Assembly (NCBI GenBank): GCA_013694825.1
Contig: JACDBR010000254.1
Location: 1-10,498, forward strand
Origin: Solirubrobacterales bacterium
GTDB lineage: Bacteria; Actinomycetota; Thermoleophilia; Solirubrobacterales; 70-9
DNA length: 10,498 nucleotides
Direction: 5' to 3'
Shown piece by piece: positions 1 through 6,483 of the stretch. The translations under genes and the position numbers were made by a program. Numbering within the stretch: the first letter of the stretch is position 1; every line of letters starts with the position of its first letter. The notes under the pieces were generated by a model. It was not told the DNA's origin. It saw only the letters and a list, made by a program, of their open reading frames with translations, and ran no database searches.

Positions 1-179
1 ACGCCGATGAGAAGTGCCGCGCCCAGCATCGCGGCGGCGGCCATTCTCAGCGCCCGCTTGCGGCGCGCGGGGTCAGGGGTCGAGCCGGATGATCCGGGGG
101 AGGAGGGCGTTCGGTCCCCGCCGTCGCCAGGCTCCCGATGCGCCCCGGGGGGCTCCTCGTTGGGGCTCGTGCCGGTCAC
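1..179 (-). CDS. N-terminus of a membrane-anchored protein, truncated by window edge
   Basis: An open frame on the minus strand begins at GTG (179-177) and runs off the left edge after 59 codons. An in-frame TAG lies 12 nt upstream, so the start cannot be moved far. The first ~38 residues are rich in Pro, Gly, Ser, Asp and Glu and look disordered. A basic patch follows (ARRKRALR), then a hydrophobic stretch (MAAAAMLGAALLIGV), which is the layout of a cytoplasmic tail followed by an uncleaved membrane anchor. An ATG at 44 is an alternative start that would leave only the hydrophobic segment. No good Shine-Dalgarno is seen before the GTG. It follows the truncated VKOR gene by 37 nt on the same strand. 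VKOR genes often neighbour a DsbA/TlpA-like thioredoxin-fold protein, which would fit an anchored exported protein, but nothing of such a domain is visible here, so I leave the function open. Confidence 0.5.
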   Translation of the reverse strand, partial: MTGTSPNEEPPGAHREPGDGGDRTPSSPGSSGSTPDPARRKRALRMAAAAMLGAALLIG

Positions 180-216
180 CGGCGGGCAAGACTAGAGGCG
201 GCGCCTTACGCCGGGC

Positions 217-528
217 TCAAGGACCGCTCGCCGACATCCCCGCCGAGGCACCGCCGAAGCGCAGCGCCATGCCGCCGAAGCGGGCGATGTCGCCCCGCCC
301 GAGCGACGAGACTCCGATCGCCAGGTAGCCGGCGATGCCGAGCAGCGCGACGTTGACCCCCGCGAGCTCGGAGTAGCGGCTCGCGGCGACGGTCTCGCAG
401 CCGCCTGAGCCGGCGAAGCAGACCGGGACGCCGCCGCCGGCCTCGGAGATCGCGATGTAGGTCGCGATTGCCAGCCCCATCAGGGCCAGCAGCGCGACGA
501 TCACTCTGAACGGACGCTCGCCCGGCAC
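217..528 (-). CDS. Half-length vitamin K epoxide reductase (VKOR) family membrane protein, C-terminal half missing
   Basis: The 103-residue product has a hydrophobic segment at ~8-27, then a periplasmic-type loop with C37 and C44 (CFAGSGGC) followed by ETVAASRYSELAGV, and a second hydrophobic segment at ~58-75. This matches the first half of bacterial VKOR homologues, where the loop cysteine pair shuttles electrons to DsbA-like partners. Family members are usually ~130-150 residues with four helices and a CxxC near helix 4 that reacts with quinone. Here the frame stops early in what would be helix 3, and no CxxC follows. The start is well supported: GTG at 528 with AGGAGGT at 542-536, 7 nt upstream, which overlaps the sufU stop codon, so the two genes are likely translationally coupled. 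The 3' end holds an imperfect 21-bp in-frame repeat (ARFGGMA/LRFGGAS). It may be a degenerate remnant or an unusual half-protein. The family call is fairly secure; enzymatic activity is doubtful. Confidence 0.6.
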   Translation of the reverse strand: MPGERPFRVIVALLALMGLAIATYIAISEAGGGVPVCFAGSGGCETVAASRYSELAGVNVALLGIAGYLAIGVSSLGRGDIARFGGMALRFGGASAGMSASGP

Positions 529-540
529 CGGGCCGACCTC

Positions 541-966
541 CTATATCTCGGCGGCCTCTGCGCGGTTGCCGAGCCTGCCCTCGTCCTCCCAGTCGGCGAC
601 GTCGCCGAGCGCGGCGCTCTTGACGATCTTGAGCCCCAGCAGCGCGCACTTCATCCGCGTCGCCGAGATGTCGATCCCGAGCAGGTCGAGCACCGCCTCC
701 TTGGGCAGCCGTAGGAGCTCCTCACGGGACTTGCCCGCCAGCTCGTCGCTCAACATCGAGGTCGCGGCGGTCGAGATCGCGCAGCCCTTGCCTTCGAACC
801 GCACCGCGCTGACGCGGTCGTTGGTGTCGAGCTCGATGTAGACGTGCTGCTCGTCGCCGCAGAACGGGTTCGTGTCCTCGAAGTCGAGGTCGAAGTCCTC
901 GGGCCGGCCGAAGTTGTGCGGCCGCTTGTAGTGCTCGAGGATCTGCTCTCGGTAGAGATCGTCCAC
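541..966 (-). CDS. sufU: SufU/IscU-like Fe-S cluster assembly protein
   Basis: This 141-residue protein starts with the SufU-type stretch MDDLYREQILEHYKRPHN. It carries the three conserved cysteines plus the Asp ligand: C36 in NPFCGD with D38, C62 in GKGCAIS, and C107 in RMKCALLGLK. In Gram-positive Suf systems SufU takes persulfide sulfur from SufS through a zinc-bound site; IscU-type relatives serve as scaffolds. The ends look SufU-like (RMKCALLGLKIV, no IscU LPPVK motif). The C62-C107 spacing of 45, however, is close to IscU and lacks the ~18-residue insertion seen in Bacillus and mycobacterial SufU. Start GTG at 966 lies 22 nt after the sufS stop, without a strong Shine-Dalgarno. The stop codon TAG is embedded in the Shine-Dalgarno of the next gene. 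Being directly after sufS supports the role of sulfur acceptor for that desulfurase. Confidence 0.9.
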   Translation of the reverse strand: MDDLYREQILEHYKRPHNFGRPEDFDLDFEDTNPFCGDEQHVYIELDTNDRVSAVRFEGKGCAISTAATSMLSDELAGKSREELLRLPKEAVLDLLGIDISATRMKCALLGLKIVKSAALGDVADWEDEGRLGNRAEAAEI

Positions 967-988
967 GCGACTGAGGGTAGCTCGCTGC

Positions 989-2256
989 TCAGAGCCCGAA
1001 GACCCGTCGCGCGTCCTCGAGCCCGACGAGCAGGCGGTCGATCTCCTCGCGCGTCGTGTAGGCGCCGAAGCTGGCTCGCGCGGTCGCGGCGACGCCGAGT
1101 CGCTCCATCAGCGGCTGCGCGCAGTGGTGCCCGGCGCGTACGGCGACGCCGTGGCGGTCGAGTATCTCGGCGACGTCATGGGCGTGGATCCCATCGATCT
1201 CGAACGAGACCGGTCCGAGCCGCCCGTTCCCACGCGGGGGCCCGAAGACGCGCAGCCCGGGCACCTGCTCTAGCGCGGCGAGCGCATAGTCGGCGATCTC
1301 CTGCTCGTGGTCGCGAAGCGTGTTCATGCCCATGGCGTCGACCCAGCGGATAGCCGAGGCGAGGCCGATCGCCTGCGCGATCGCGGGCGTGCCGGCCTCG
1401 AAGCGAGCCGGCGGCTCGGCGAAGCTCGTGCCCTGCCGGGTGACCTTGCGGATCATCGAGCCGCCGCCGAGAAATGGTGGCATCGCGCGGAGCAGGTCGA
1501 GCCGGCCCCAGAGGGCGCCGATCCCGGTCGGGCCGTAGATCTTGTGGCCAGTGATCGCGTAGAAGTCGACCCCTAGCGCGGCGACGTCGACATCCAGCTT
1601 CGGGGCTGCCTGGGCGCCGTCGGCGACCACGAGCGCGCCGGCGTCGTGCGCGCGGCGCGAGATCTCGGCCAGCGGGTTCTCGGTCCCGAGCACGTTGGAG
1701 ACGTGCGCGATCGCGAGCAGCTTCGGCGCGCGGGCGAGCGCGCGGTCGAGGCTCTCCATGTCGAGCCGGCCCTCGTCGTCGACGTCGATCCAGTCGAGCT
1801 CGGCGCCGGCGCTCTCGGCGAGTTGCTGCCAGGGGACGATGTTCGAGTGATGCTCCATCTCGCTGAGCGCGATCCGGTCGCCCTCGCTCACGTTCGCCGC
1901 GCCCCACGAGCGAGCAACCAAGTTGATTGCCTCGGTCGCATTGCGGACGAAGATCAGCTCGCGCCGGTCGCTCGCGCCGAGATGGTCGGCGAGCGTCGCG
2001 CGAGCGCCCTCGTAGGCCGCCGTGGCCTCGGCCGAGAGGGTGTGCGAGCCGCGGTGGACGTTGGAGTGGTGGCGGCGCTCGTAGCGGTCGACCGACTGGA
2101 TCGAGGCCAGCACGCGCTGCGAGCTGGCGCCGCTGTCGAGATAGGCGAGTGGGTTGCCGTTGACCTCGCGCGCCAAGGCGGGGAAGGCCGCCCGCACGCG
2201 CTCGATCGGAAAGGGCTCGCCAGTGACCGCCGCCGTTTCGCTCGCCGCTCCCATCG

Positions 2257-2260
<4 letters not shown>
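989..2260 (-). CDS. sufS: Cysteine desulfurase SufS (group II, PLP-dependent)
   Basis: The 423-residue enzyme converts L-cysteine to L-alanine and leaves a persulfide on an active-site cysteine for Fe-S cluster building. Visible signatures: YLDSGASSQ near residues 40-48; the EMEHHSN motif with H137/H138 stacking on PLP; VADGAQ with D214 and Q217; the PLP-lysine motif TGHKIYGPTG with K240; and the catalytic loop RAGHHCAQPL with C380. The length and single-cysteine short loop are typical of the SufS/CsdA group rather than IscS/NifS. The start GTG at 2260 overlaps the sufC stop in a GTGA arrangement (2257-2260), with GAGG about 8 nt upstream inside sufC. An ATG two codons downstream is the alternative. 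The tight coupling with sufC and the following sufU show that this is the Suf-pathway desulfurase and not a stand-alone paralogue. Confidence 0.96.
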
Positions 2261-3021
<761 letters not shown>

Positions 3022-3065
3022 CGTTCTCCTTGTCGTGAAGTTGGTCGGGATCCTCGGGGCGGCGC

Positions 3066-3557
3066 TCAGCCGGCCAGCGCCGGCACCGAGCCGGACTCAG
3101 GCTCGTCCTGCTCGCCGAAGGCGACGAGCTCGCCGAGCGTCGTCTGGGAGAGCGCCCTCGTGACGCCGCCCTGGACTCGGGTCCAGAGGAACTTCGTCGA
3201 GCAGGCGTGGTCGCCGTCGGAGGTGTGCGAGCACAGCACCCGGCCCTCGGCATCGGGGGTGAAGCACTCCATCGGCGCGATCGGCCCCTCCAGCGCCTGG
3301 ACGACCTCGAGCATGTCGATCTGGTCGACCGGCCGGCTCAGCCGGTAGCCCCCACAGGCACCACGCACCGAGGTCACGAGGCCGGCCTCGCGCAGCCGCG
3401 CGACCAGGTGCTCGAGGTAGGAGAGCGGCAGGTTCTCGGCGCCTGCGATGGCGCCGAGCGCGGCCGGCTGCGCCAGCGAGGGGTCGCTCCCGCCCGCGCG
3501 TCTTCCCAGCTCGACCATCAGTCGAACCCCGTACTCGGCCTTGGTCGAGAAGAGCAT
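3066..3557 (-). CDS. Rrf2/IscR-family transcriptional regulator, probable Fe-S-sensing Suf repressor
   Basis: The 163-residue protein opens with the family hallmark MLFSTKAEYGVRLMVEL and carries a winged helix-turn-helix: recognition region LPLSYLEHLVARLREAGLVTS (~43-63) and wing VRGACGGYRLSR (64-75). Three cysteines follow, C98, C109 and C119, in the region where IscR and relatives bind a [2Fe-2S] cluster. The spacing here (X10, X9) is wider than the X5, X5 of E. coli IscR. An extra cysteine, C68, sits in the wing. The start ATG at 3557 has no Shine-Dalgarno, but a TAGGAT box lies 9 nt upstream, suggesting a leaderless mRNA. It lies 44 nt upstream of sufC, so it most likely autoregulates and controls the suf genes in response to Fe-S status. 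Cluster binding is inference from the cysteines. Confidence 0.88.
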   Translation of the reverse strand: MLFSTKAEYGVRLMVELGRRAGGSDPSLAQPAALGAIAGAENLPLSYLEHLVARLREAGLVTSVRGACGGYRLSRPVDQIDMLEVVQALEGPIAPMECFTPDAEGRVLCSHTSDGDHACSTKFLWTRVQGGVTRALSQTTLGELVAFGEQDEPESGSVPALAG

Positions 3558-3566
3558 CGAACCTAA

Positions 3567-3572
3567 ATCCTA
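3567..3572 (-). promoter_or_regulatory. Candidate -10 box (TAGGAT) for the Rrf2-suf operon
   Basis: On the minus strand TAGGAT fits the TANNNT -10 pattern and ends 9 nt before the ATG of the Rrf2 gene, in a 46-nt gap after the response regulator. No ribosome-binding sequence lies between, which is consistent with leaderless transcription, common in actinomycetes. A convincing -35 box was not found. The short direct repeat CCTA at 3562-3565 and 3569-3572 overlaps it. Confidence 0.3.
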
Positions 3573-3603
3573 GCTGGGCGCTCGGAGTTAGCCTTGCAGC
3601 CGC

Positions 3604-4233
3604 CTAGGGATCGATTAGACCGCGCCGGATCGCGTAGCGGACCAGCTCGACGCGGTCTCGCATGCCGAGCTTTCGCATCGCGTTCGAGCGGTGGTTCTCG
3701 ACGGTCTTCTCCGACAGGTGCAGGATCTCGGCGATCTCGCGGTTCGTGTGGGCCTCGGCGACGAGCTTGACCACCTCCTCCTCGCGCGGAGTCAACTCGT
3801 CCGTGCGGTGCGCGCCCTCGCCGAGCACGTCCTTGATCAGCGCCCGCTGGGCCTCGGGGGTGAGGAAGGGCTCGCCGCGCTCGACGGCGCGGACCGCGTC
3901 GAGTAGGTCGGTGTCGGCCTGGGCCTTGAGCACGTAACCGGAGGCACCTGCCTTGAGCGCCTCGAAGAGGTAGCGCTCGTCGTCGTACATCGAGAGGATC
4001 AGCACGGAGACGCTCGGGACCTGCTCGCGGATCTCGCGAGTCGCCTGGAGGCCGGTCAGCTTCGGCATCTTGACGTCGAGGATCGCCAGGTCGGGGCGCT
4101 CGCGAATCGCCACGTCGCGGGCGGCGGCACCGTCGGAGGCTTCGCCGACCACCTCGACGTCGGGCTCGGACTCGAGCAGCATCCGCAGCCCGGAGCGGAC
4201 GATCCCGTGGTCGTCGGCGATCACGACTCTCAT
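3604..4233 (-). CDS. NarL/FixJ (LuxR-type HTH) two-component response regulator
   Basis: The 209-residue protein has a receiver domain (1 to ~120) with the acidic pair D7-D8, phosphoacceptor D53 in AILDVKMP, switch S81 in LILSMYDD and the conserved K103 in YVLKA. A LuxR/GerE DNA-binding domain spans ~146-205, beginning LTPREEEVVKLVAE and containing NREIAEILHLSEKTVENH. It is a DNA-binding transcription factor activated by phosphorylation from the cognate kinase encoded just upstream. The ATG at 4233 overlaps the kinase stop in ATGA, and GGAG sits 8 nt upstream inside the kinase gene, showing translational coupling. The Rrf2 gene follows 46 nt downstream. Its target genes cannot be read from the sequence; the divergent htpX and its own operon are obvious candidates. 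Confidence 0.95.
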   Translation of the reverse strand: MRVVIADDHGIVRSGLRMLLESEPDVEVVGEASDGAAARDVAIRERPDLAILDVKMPKLTGLQATREIREQVPSVSVLILSMYDDERYLFEALKAGASGYVLKAQADTDLLDAVRAVERGEPFLTPEAQRALIKDVLGEGAHRTDELTPREEEVVKLVAEAHTNREIAEILHLSEKTVENHRSNAMRKLGMRDRVELVRYAIRRGLIDP

Positions 4234-5279
4234 TCCAACATCTCCGGCGTCGAGGCTACGCGAGCCGGGCCGGTCGGGCCCGGCGCCGGGCCGGCATCGC
4301 CGGACTCGCCCAGCTCGATCCTCAGGCTGATCCGTGTTCCCAGGTCGGCGCGTGACTCGATCTCGAGATCGCCTCCGACCAGGAGTGCCCGCTCGCGCAT
4401 CCCCCCGAGCCCGAGCCCGCGGCCGCCCTCCTCGAACGCGAATCCTCGCCCGTCGTCGCGCACGACGAGCTCGAGGGTCCTAGGAGCGCGGCGCAGCAGG
4501 ACCTCCACCGCCCCGGCGTCCGCGTGGCGGGCGGTGTTGTTGAGCGCCTCTTGGGTGACCCGGTATACGACGAGCTGCACGTCCTCGGGAAGCCCCGTGA
4601 GCTCGCCCTCGGTCCGCAGCGAAGCGCGCAGCTCGCCCCGCTTCTCGAGGTCCTTGACCAGCCCCGCGACCGCCGCCTTGAGGCCGAGGTCGTCGAGCGC
4701 GGTGGGGCGGAGCTGGCGCGACATGCCGAGCAGCTCCTGCATCGCCTGGTTGGCGAGCGCCTGGGTCTCGGCGAGCTCGGCGGCGAGCTCGGCGGGGGCG
4801 CTCTTGCGGGTCGCTTCGAGACGCAGCAGCAGGCCGGTCAGCGACTGGTTGACCTCGTCGTGGAGGTCGCGGGCGACCCGCGCCCGTTCCTCCTCCTGGG
4901 CGCGAAGCGCCGCGCTCGAGACCCGCATCCGCTCGGCCTCGAGGCGCTCGAGCATGCGGCGGAAGGCCATCTGCAGGCGACTCACCTCCTCCGGGCCCCC
5001 GTAGTCCTCCGAGGCGGCACGCTGGCTGGCCCCGGGACGTGAGAGGTCGGCCCGCTCCATGTCGTCGACCAGACGCTCCAGCGGCCGAAAGCGCCGCTGC
5101 AGGATGATCACGTTGACGCCGATGGTCAGCGCCACCGCCAGCCCGAGCACGAGCGCCTTGTCGGGCGTCTCGGAGAGATCGATGCGTGGATCGGTCGCGA
5201 GCACGGCGCCGATCACCGCGGCGATGATCAGCAGCAGGTTGGCGACGAGGACCTGGGTTACTAGGGTGCGACTTCGCAT
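4230..5279 (-). CDS. Membrane histidine kinase, HisKA_3/NarL-partner type
   Basis: The 349-residue sensor has two membrane helices at ~7-28 and ~42-61 joined by only ~13 external residues. A HAMP-like segment follows (~62-115), then a coiled dimerisation helix with the H-box RARDLHDEVNQSL-type motif (phospho-His H140) and a GHKL ATPase domain. That domain shows an N-box (TQEALNNTARHA, ~242-253), a G1 box (RDDGRGF, ~274-280) and a G2 box (GRGLGLGGM, ~287-294). The H-box places it in the HPK7 group that phosphorylates NarL-type regulators, as its overlapping partner is. The near absence of an extracellular domain is typical of intramembrane-sensing kinases such as LiaS/VraS, which respond to envelope stress. 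The C-terminal ~25 residues are Pro/Gly-rich and probably disordered. The start ATG at 5279 has only a weak GAG upstream. It is divergent from htpX. Confidence 0.94.
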   Translation of the reverse strand: MRSRTLVTQVLVANLLLIIAAVIGAVLATDPRIDLSETPDKALVLGLAVALTIGVNVIILQRRFRPLERLVDDMERADLSRPGASQRAASEDYGGPEEVSRLQMAFRRMLERLEAERMRVSSAALRAQEEERARVARDLHDEVNQSLTGLLLRLEATRKSAPAELAAELAETQALANQAMQELLGMSRQLRPTALDDLGLKAAVAGLVKDLEKRGELRASLRTEGELTGLPEDVQLVVYRVTQEALNNTARHADAGAVEVLLRRAPRTLELVVRDDGRGFAFEEGGRGLGLGGMRERALLVGGDLEIESRADLGTRISLRIELGESGDAGPAPGPTGPARVASTPEMLE

Positions 5280-5467
5280 CGGTTCAGCTCAGTATCGGCT
5301 GCGGGAGCCGGCGGCGAGAGCCACGGTCGGGGTCATCCGACGCAGCGGGTCAGCCCCCAGGTGAAAATAGGTGCCAGCCCCGATGTACCGTCCTACCGGC
5401 TCTGCGACCATCCCTCGTAGGCATCGGAGCTCCTTCCGGCTCCACTCTTCCAAGGAGGAACCAAGCA
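5280..5467. promoter_or_regulatory. Divergent promoter region between the kinase operon and htpX
   Basis: These 188 nt separate the two divergent start codons. For htpX, TACCGT at 5386-5391 fits TANNNT, with GTGAAA at 5361-5366 as a poor -35 at 19-nt spacing. For the kinase operon, TATTTT on the minus strand (5369-5364) fits a -10, so the two candidate promoters would overlap back to back around 5361-5391. Neither has a strong -35, and the assignment is tentative. The remaining sequence holds the htpX leader described separately; no small gene is apparent. Confidence 0.3.
5426..5458 (+). promoter_or_regulatory. htpX leader: Shine-Dalgarno with possible sequestering hairpin
   Basis: AAGGAGG at 5452-5458 is a strong ribosome-binding site, 9 nt before the htpX ATG. 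CTCCTT at 5430-5435 is its exact reverse complement over six bases (pairs with 5452-5457, 16-nt loop), so the site could be masked. A competing small hairpin, GGAGC 5426-5430 with GCTCC 5439-5443, overlaps the anti-Shine-Dalgarno strand. Such alternatives would suit heat- or stress-dependent translation of a stress protease, but six base pairs can occur by chance. Confidence 0.3.
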
Positions 5468-6328
5468 ATGACCACGACCTCGAAGTCCAATTTCGCGGCC
5501 GGTCTACGCACGACGATCCTGATGGCGACGCTCGGCGGCCTGCTCGTCGCGATCGGCTACGCGATCGGCGGCATCCAGATCGCCGGCGTCTTCCTCGTCA
5601 TGGCACTGGTCATGAACGGGATCGCGTACTTCTTCAGCGACAAGATCGCGATCAAGAGCTCGGGCGCCAAGCCGATCTCCGAGCAGGAGGCGCCCGGCCT
5701 TTACCAGATGGTCCGCGAGCTGACCACGCGCGCCGAGCTGCCGATGCCGCGCCTCTACATGATCCCGTCAGAGCAGCCGAACGCGTTCGCGACCGGCCGG
5801 AACCCGAAGCACTCGGCGGTCGCCGTCACCCACGGGATCACGAAGCTGCTCTCCGAGGACGAGCTCCGCGGCGTGGTCGCCCACGAGCTCGCCCACATCC
5901 GCAGTCGCGACATCCTGACCCAGTCGGTCGCCGCGGCGATCGGCTCGATGATCACCTGGCTGGCCTACATGTTCATGTGGGTGGGCGGCGACAACGACTC
6001 GCCCGTCGGCCTGATCGGATCGCTGGCCCTGATCATCCTGGCGCCGCTGTCGGCGACGCTGATCCAGCTCGCGGTCTCGCGTCAGCGCGAGTACGCCGCC
6101 GATGCCACCGGTGCCCAGGTCTGCGGCAATCCGGAGTCGCTGGCATCTGCGCTTCTGCGACTCGAGGCCGGCGCCAAGGCGATCCCGATGCGCGTCAACC
6201 AGGCCACGGAGTCGATGTACATCGTCAAGCCGTTCAGCGGAGGCGGCATCGCGGGCCTGTTCTCGACGCATCCTCCGATCGAGGAGCGGGTCAAGCGGCT
6301 GCGCCAGATGCGCCCGTCGCTCGGCTGA
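5468..6328 (+). CDS. htpX: HtpX-like membrane zinc metalloprotease (peptidase M48)
   Basis: The 286-residue protein is an integral-membrane endopeptidase. The family degrades misfolded membrane proteins and is linked to heat shock and envelope stress. Two N-terminal hydrophobic segments (~12-34 and 36-57) precede the catalytic domain. The zinc site is intact: HELAH with H139, E140 and H143, and the third ligand E208 in SRQREYAADATGA. Two further hydrophobic segments (~153-173 and ~183-203) lie between the motif and E208, as in other HtpX proteins. The NAFATGR segment (105-111) and FSTHPP (265-270) are also family marks. Length is the usual ~285-290. The ATG at 5468 is fixed by AAGGAGG upstream. 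A strong hairpin follows the stop, so it is probably monocistronic. Divergence from a sensor kinase pair suggests, without proving, stress control. Confidence 0.95.
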   Translation: MTTTSKSNFAAGLRTTILMATLGGLLVAIGYAIGGIQIAGVFLVMALVMNGIAYFFSDKIAIKSSGAKPISEQEAPGLYQMVRELTTRAELPMPRLYMIPSEQPNAFATGRNPKHSAVAVTHGITKLLSEDELRGVVAHELAHIRSRDILTQSVAAAIGSMITWLAYMFMWVGGDNDSPVGLIGSLALIILAPLSATLIQLAVSRQREYAADATGAQVCGNPESLASALLRLEAGAKAIPMRVNQATESMYIVKPFSGGGIAGLFSTHPPIEERVKRLRQMRPSLG

Positions 6329-6348
6329 CCCAGGGCGCTGAGCACCTG

Positions 6349-6382
6349 CGAACGAGGGCCGCCTCCGGGCGGCCTTCGTTCG
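6349..6382 (+). terminator. Hairpin terminator downstream of htpX
   Basis: A 15-bp stem (6349-6363 with 6368-6382, one G-U pair at 6356/6375) closes on the four-base loop TCCG flanked by C and G, a stable UNCG-type tetraloop. It begins 20 nt after the htpX stop. No long T run follows, as is common for GC-rich genomes, but stem strength and position make a transcription end likely. Confidence 0.75.
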
Positions 6383-6438
6383 TTCCGGATCCGGCTTGCC
6401 GCCTGCCGCACGACCGCCCGCGGCCGCGGATGCCCCGC

Positions 6439-6444
6439 TATACT
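6439..6444 (+). promoter_or_regulatory. -10 box (TATACT) of the rhodanese-MoeB/cysO operon
   Basis: TATACT stands out in an otherwise GC-rich gap and matches the sigma70/SigA-type -10 consensus at five of six positions. It lies 39 nt before the GTG start at 6484, after the htpX terminator. A clear -35 box is missing. The predicted leader of ~30-35 nt contains GGGAG at 6475-6479 as the ribosome-binding site. Confidence 0.5.
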
Positions 6445-6483
6445 TTTTGAAGCAGTAAATCCGGACCGAGATTTGGGAGTTTT

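Noticed and set aside
206..649. Alternative minus-strand frame across the VKOR-like gene and the end of sufU, considered as the missing VKOR C-terminus after a frameshift
   Set aside because: It reads as Arg-rich sequence without hydrophobic helices or CxxC and overlaps the sufU coding sequence, so it does not restore the family.
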